Assembly (NCBI GenBank): GCA_934417455.1
Contig: CAKRWK010000062.1
Coordinates: forward strand, 1-6,716
Direction: 5' to 3'
Length of the DNA: 6,716 nt
Source of the DNA: an uncultured Eubacteriales bacterium
GTDB taxonomy: Bacteria; Bacillota; Clostridia; Oscillospirales; CAG-272
The position numbers and the translations under genes were made by a program. The notes under the pieces were generated by a model, which was given only the letters and a program-made list of their open reading frames with translations, was not told the DNA's origin and ran no database searches. Below, one piece after another: positions 5,851 to 6,716 of the stretch. Each line of letters starts with the position of its first letter. The first letter of the stretch is position 1.

Positions 5851-6675
5851 TTGCATACGGTCAACCGATGGAGAAGCGCCGACGTGTATTTTTCGCACGA
5901 AACGGACAGCGTCGCTCCGGAAGAAAAACTGAATATACGCCACTGCCACAGTACCTATGAAATTCTCTTCGTGGTAGGCGGGGAAGGCCGGTACCTTGTC
6001 GAGGGCAGCGAGTATCTGCTTTGTCCCGGTACGCTCATGCTCTTCCGCCCGACGGAATACCATTCGGTGACCGTGTCGGGTCGCGTGCCGTACGAACGAT
6101 ATGTCATCCACTTTCCGGCCTCATCCGTCATTCCTTCCGCCGCCGCGTTTCTCTCCGCCATGGAGGCGCATGGGGACGAAAAGGGCAGTCTGTTTTATCC
6201 CGCCACCGCCACCTCACATACGCTGATGTCCGTCTTTGCGCGCATGGAAGCGGCAGACCGGATTCCGACGGATAAACGGGATGTCTATATAGAAGCCCTT
6301 TTGTCCGAAATCATTGTTCTTCTTTCCACGGCGGACGCCTCCCGGCTCTCTCCCGACGGGGAGGAACTTGCCGTCCGCGTGCTCCGGTACATCAACGAAA
6401 ACCTCGATAAGGATATTTCCCTCGACGCTCTCGCGCGTCGCTTTTTCGTGAGCAAGTATTACCTTTGCCGCGCCTTCCGCAAACGGCACGGTGTGTCCGT
6501 ACACGGGTACATCACGCATAAACGCGTCATGTACGCAAAGCAACTGATAGAGGCGGGGGAGGCGGCGTCCGCCGCCGCCTACCGCGTCGGATTCGGCGAT
6601 TATTCCGCCTTTTATCGCGCGTATTTCAAAATCAACGGAGAATCTCCGATTGCCTGTGCAAAGAAAGGAACGTGA
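5851..6675 (+). CDS. AraC-family transcriptional regulator with N-terminal cupin sensor domain
   Basis: Predicted cytosolic DNA-binding regulator of the divergent sugar operon. With the TTG start it has 274 residues, normal for two-domain AraC proteins. The N-terminal cupin-type ligand domain contains HCHSTYE at 31-37, then LFVVGGEGRYLVEG and the typical LLCPGTLMLFRPTEYHSV segment at 56-73. The C-terminal domain has two helix-turn-helix units: DISLDALARRFFVSKYYLCRAFRK at roughly 188-211 in the first, and around 237-262 the second, including YRVGFGDYSAFYRAYFK, followed by GESP. The ATG at 5815 would add twelve basic residues but lacks a ribosome binding site and probably overlaps the transcription start, so 5851 is preferred. 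The ligand is unknown; by context a uronate, uronide or glycoside is likely, and activation rather than repression is the usual mode for this family. Confidence 0.92.
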   Translation: MHTVNRWRSADVYFSHETDSVAPEEKLNIRHCHSTYEILFVVGGEGRYLVEGSEYLLCPGTLMLFRPTEYHSVTVSGRVPYERYVIHFPASSVIPSAAAFLSAMEAHGDEKGSLFYPATATSHTLMSVFARMEAADRIPTDKRDVYIEALLSEIIVLLSTADASRLSPDGEELAVRVLRYINENLDKDISLDALARRFFVSKYYLCRAFRKRHGVSVHGYITHKRVMYAKQLIEAGEAASAAAYRVGFGDYSAFYRAYFKINGESPIACAKKGT

Positions 6676-6682
6676 CCGTCCA

Positions 6683-6716
6683 ATGAATTATCTTGACCAT
6701 ATTCACAACCCGGCCG
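6683..6716 (+). CDS. dxs: Start of a rightward gene, possibly 1-deoxy-D-xylulose-5-phosphate synthase, cut off by window edge
   Basis: Only eleven codons are visible, reading MNYLDHIHNPA. This resembles the opening of many bacterial Dxs proteins (pattern LDxIxxPxDLKxL), the thiamine-diphosphate enzyme that makes 1-deoxyxylulose 5-phosphate for isoprenoid, thiamine and pyridoxal synthesis. An AAAGGAA ribosome binding site at 6664-6670 lies inside the end of the regulator gene, 12 bases upstream, which is slightly long. The gap from the regulator's stop is only seven bases, with no terminator, so read-through from the regulator promoter is possible. Eleven residues are too few for a firm identification. 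Confidence 0.45.
   Translation, partial: MNYLDHIHNPA

Noticed and set aside
5656..6111. Minus-strand frame of 151 codons across the regulator gene and promoter region
   Set aside because: It runs opposite the AraC-type cupin domain and through both candidate promoters, with no recognisable protein features.
1..6716. CRISPR array, insertion sequence, tRNA or rRNA
   Set aside because: No regularly spaced long repeats, transposase-like protein, terminal inverted repeats or RNA gene signatures were seen.

Overview
The window looks like a piece of a Bacillota (probably Clostridia) chromosome. This rests on tight head-to-tail gene packing, AAGGAGA-type ribosome binding sites, a probable TTG start, and UxuA/UxuB proteins of the Bacillus/Clostridia type. 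By eye the DNA is moderately GC-rich with AT-rich promoter DNA. The assignment is inference; no rRNA or other taxonomic marker is present.

Layout. Bases 1-5659 hold one leftward (minus-strand) operon of six genes, read from right to left. They are: a TIM-barrel sugar isomerase/epimerase-like protein (4898-5659), a second unlike TIM-barrel protein (3992-4876), two adjacent Gfo/Idh/MocA NAD(P)-dependent sugar dehydrogenase paralogues (2853-4004 and 1837-2847), mannonate dehydratase UxuA (766-1821), and an SDR-type fructuronate reductase / D-mannonate oxidoreductase UxuB that runs off the left edge (1-748). Junctions range from a 13-base overlap to a 21-base gap, with no visible internal terminator, so one transcript is expected. 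Bases 5660-5850 are an AT-rich divergent promoter region with two candidate promoters and a cluster of TTTTTGC/GCAAAAA words. A rightward AraC-family regulator follows (5851-6675). Seven bases after it, a new rightward gene begins whose first eleven residues resemble the start of 1-deoxy-D-xylulose-5-phosphate synthase (Dxs).

How it fits together. UxuB interconverts fructuronate and mannonate, and UxuA dehydrates mannonate to 2-keto-3-deoxygluconate (KDG), so the operon ends in hexuronate catabolism. The four promoter-proximal genes are not part of the textbook uxu pathway. Two Gfo/Idh/MocA dehydrogenases plus two TIM-barrel isomerases suggest a redox/epimerisation module that converts an unusual uronide, glycoside or sugar acid into an intermediate of the mannonate route. 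One specific possibility is oxidation-assisted (3-keto type) glycoside or glucuronide opening. The AraC protein is the likely local sugar-responsive regulator. No transporter, uronate isomerase (UxaC), KDG kinase/aldolase or classical glycoside hydrolase is inside the window; some may lie beyond the left edge.
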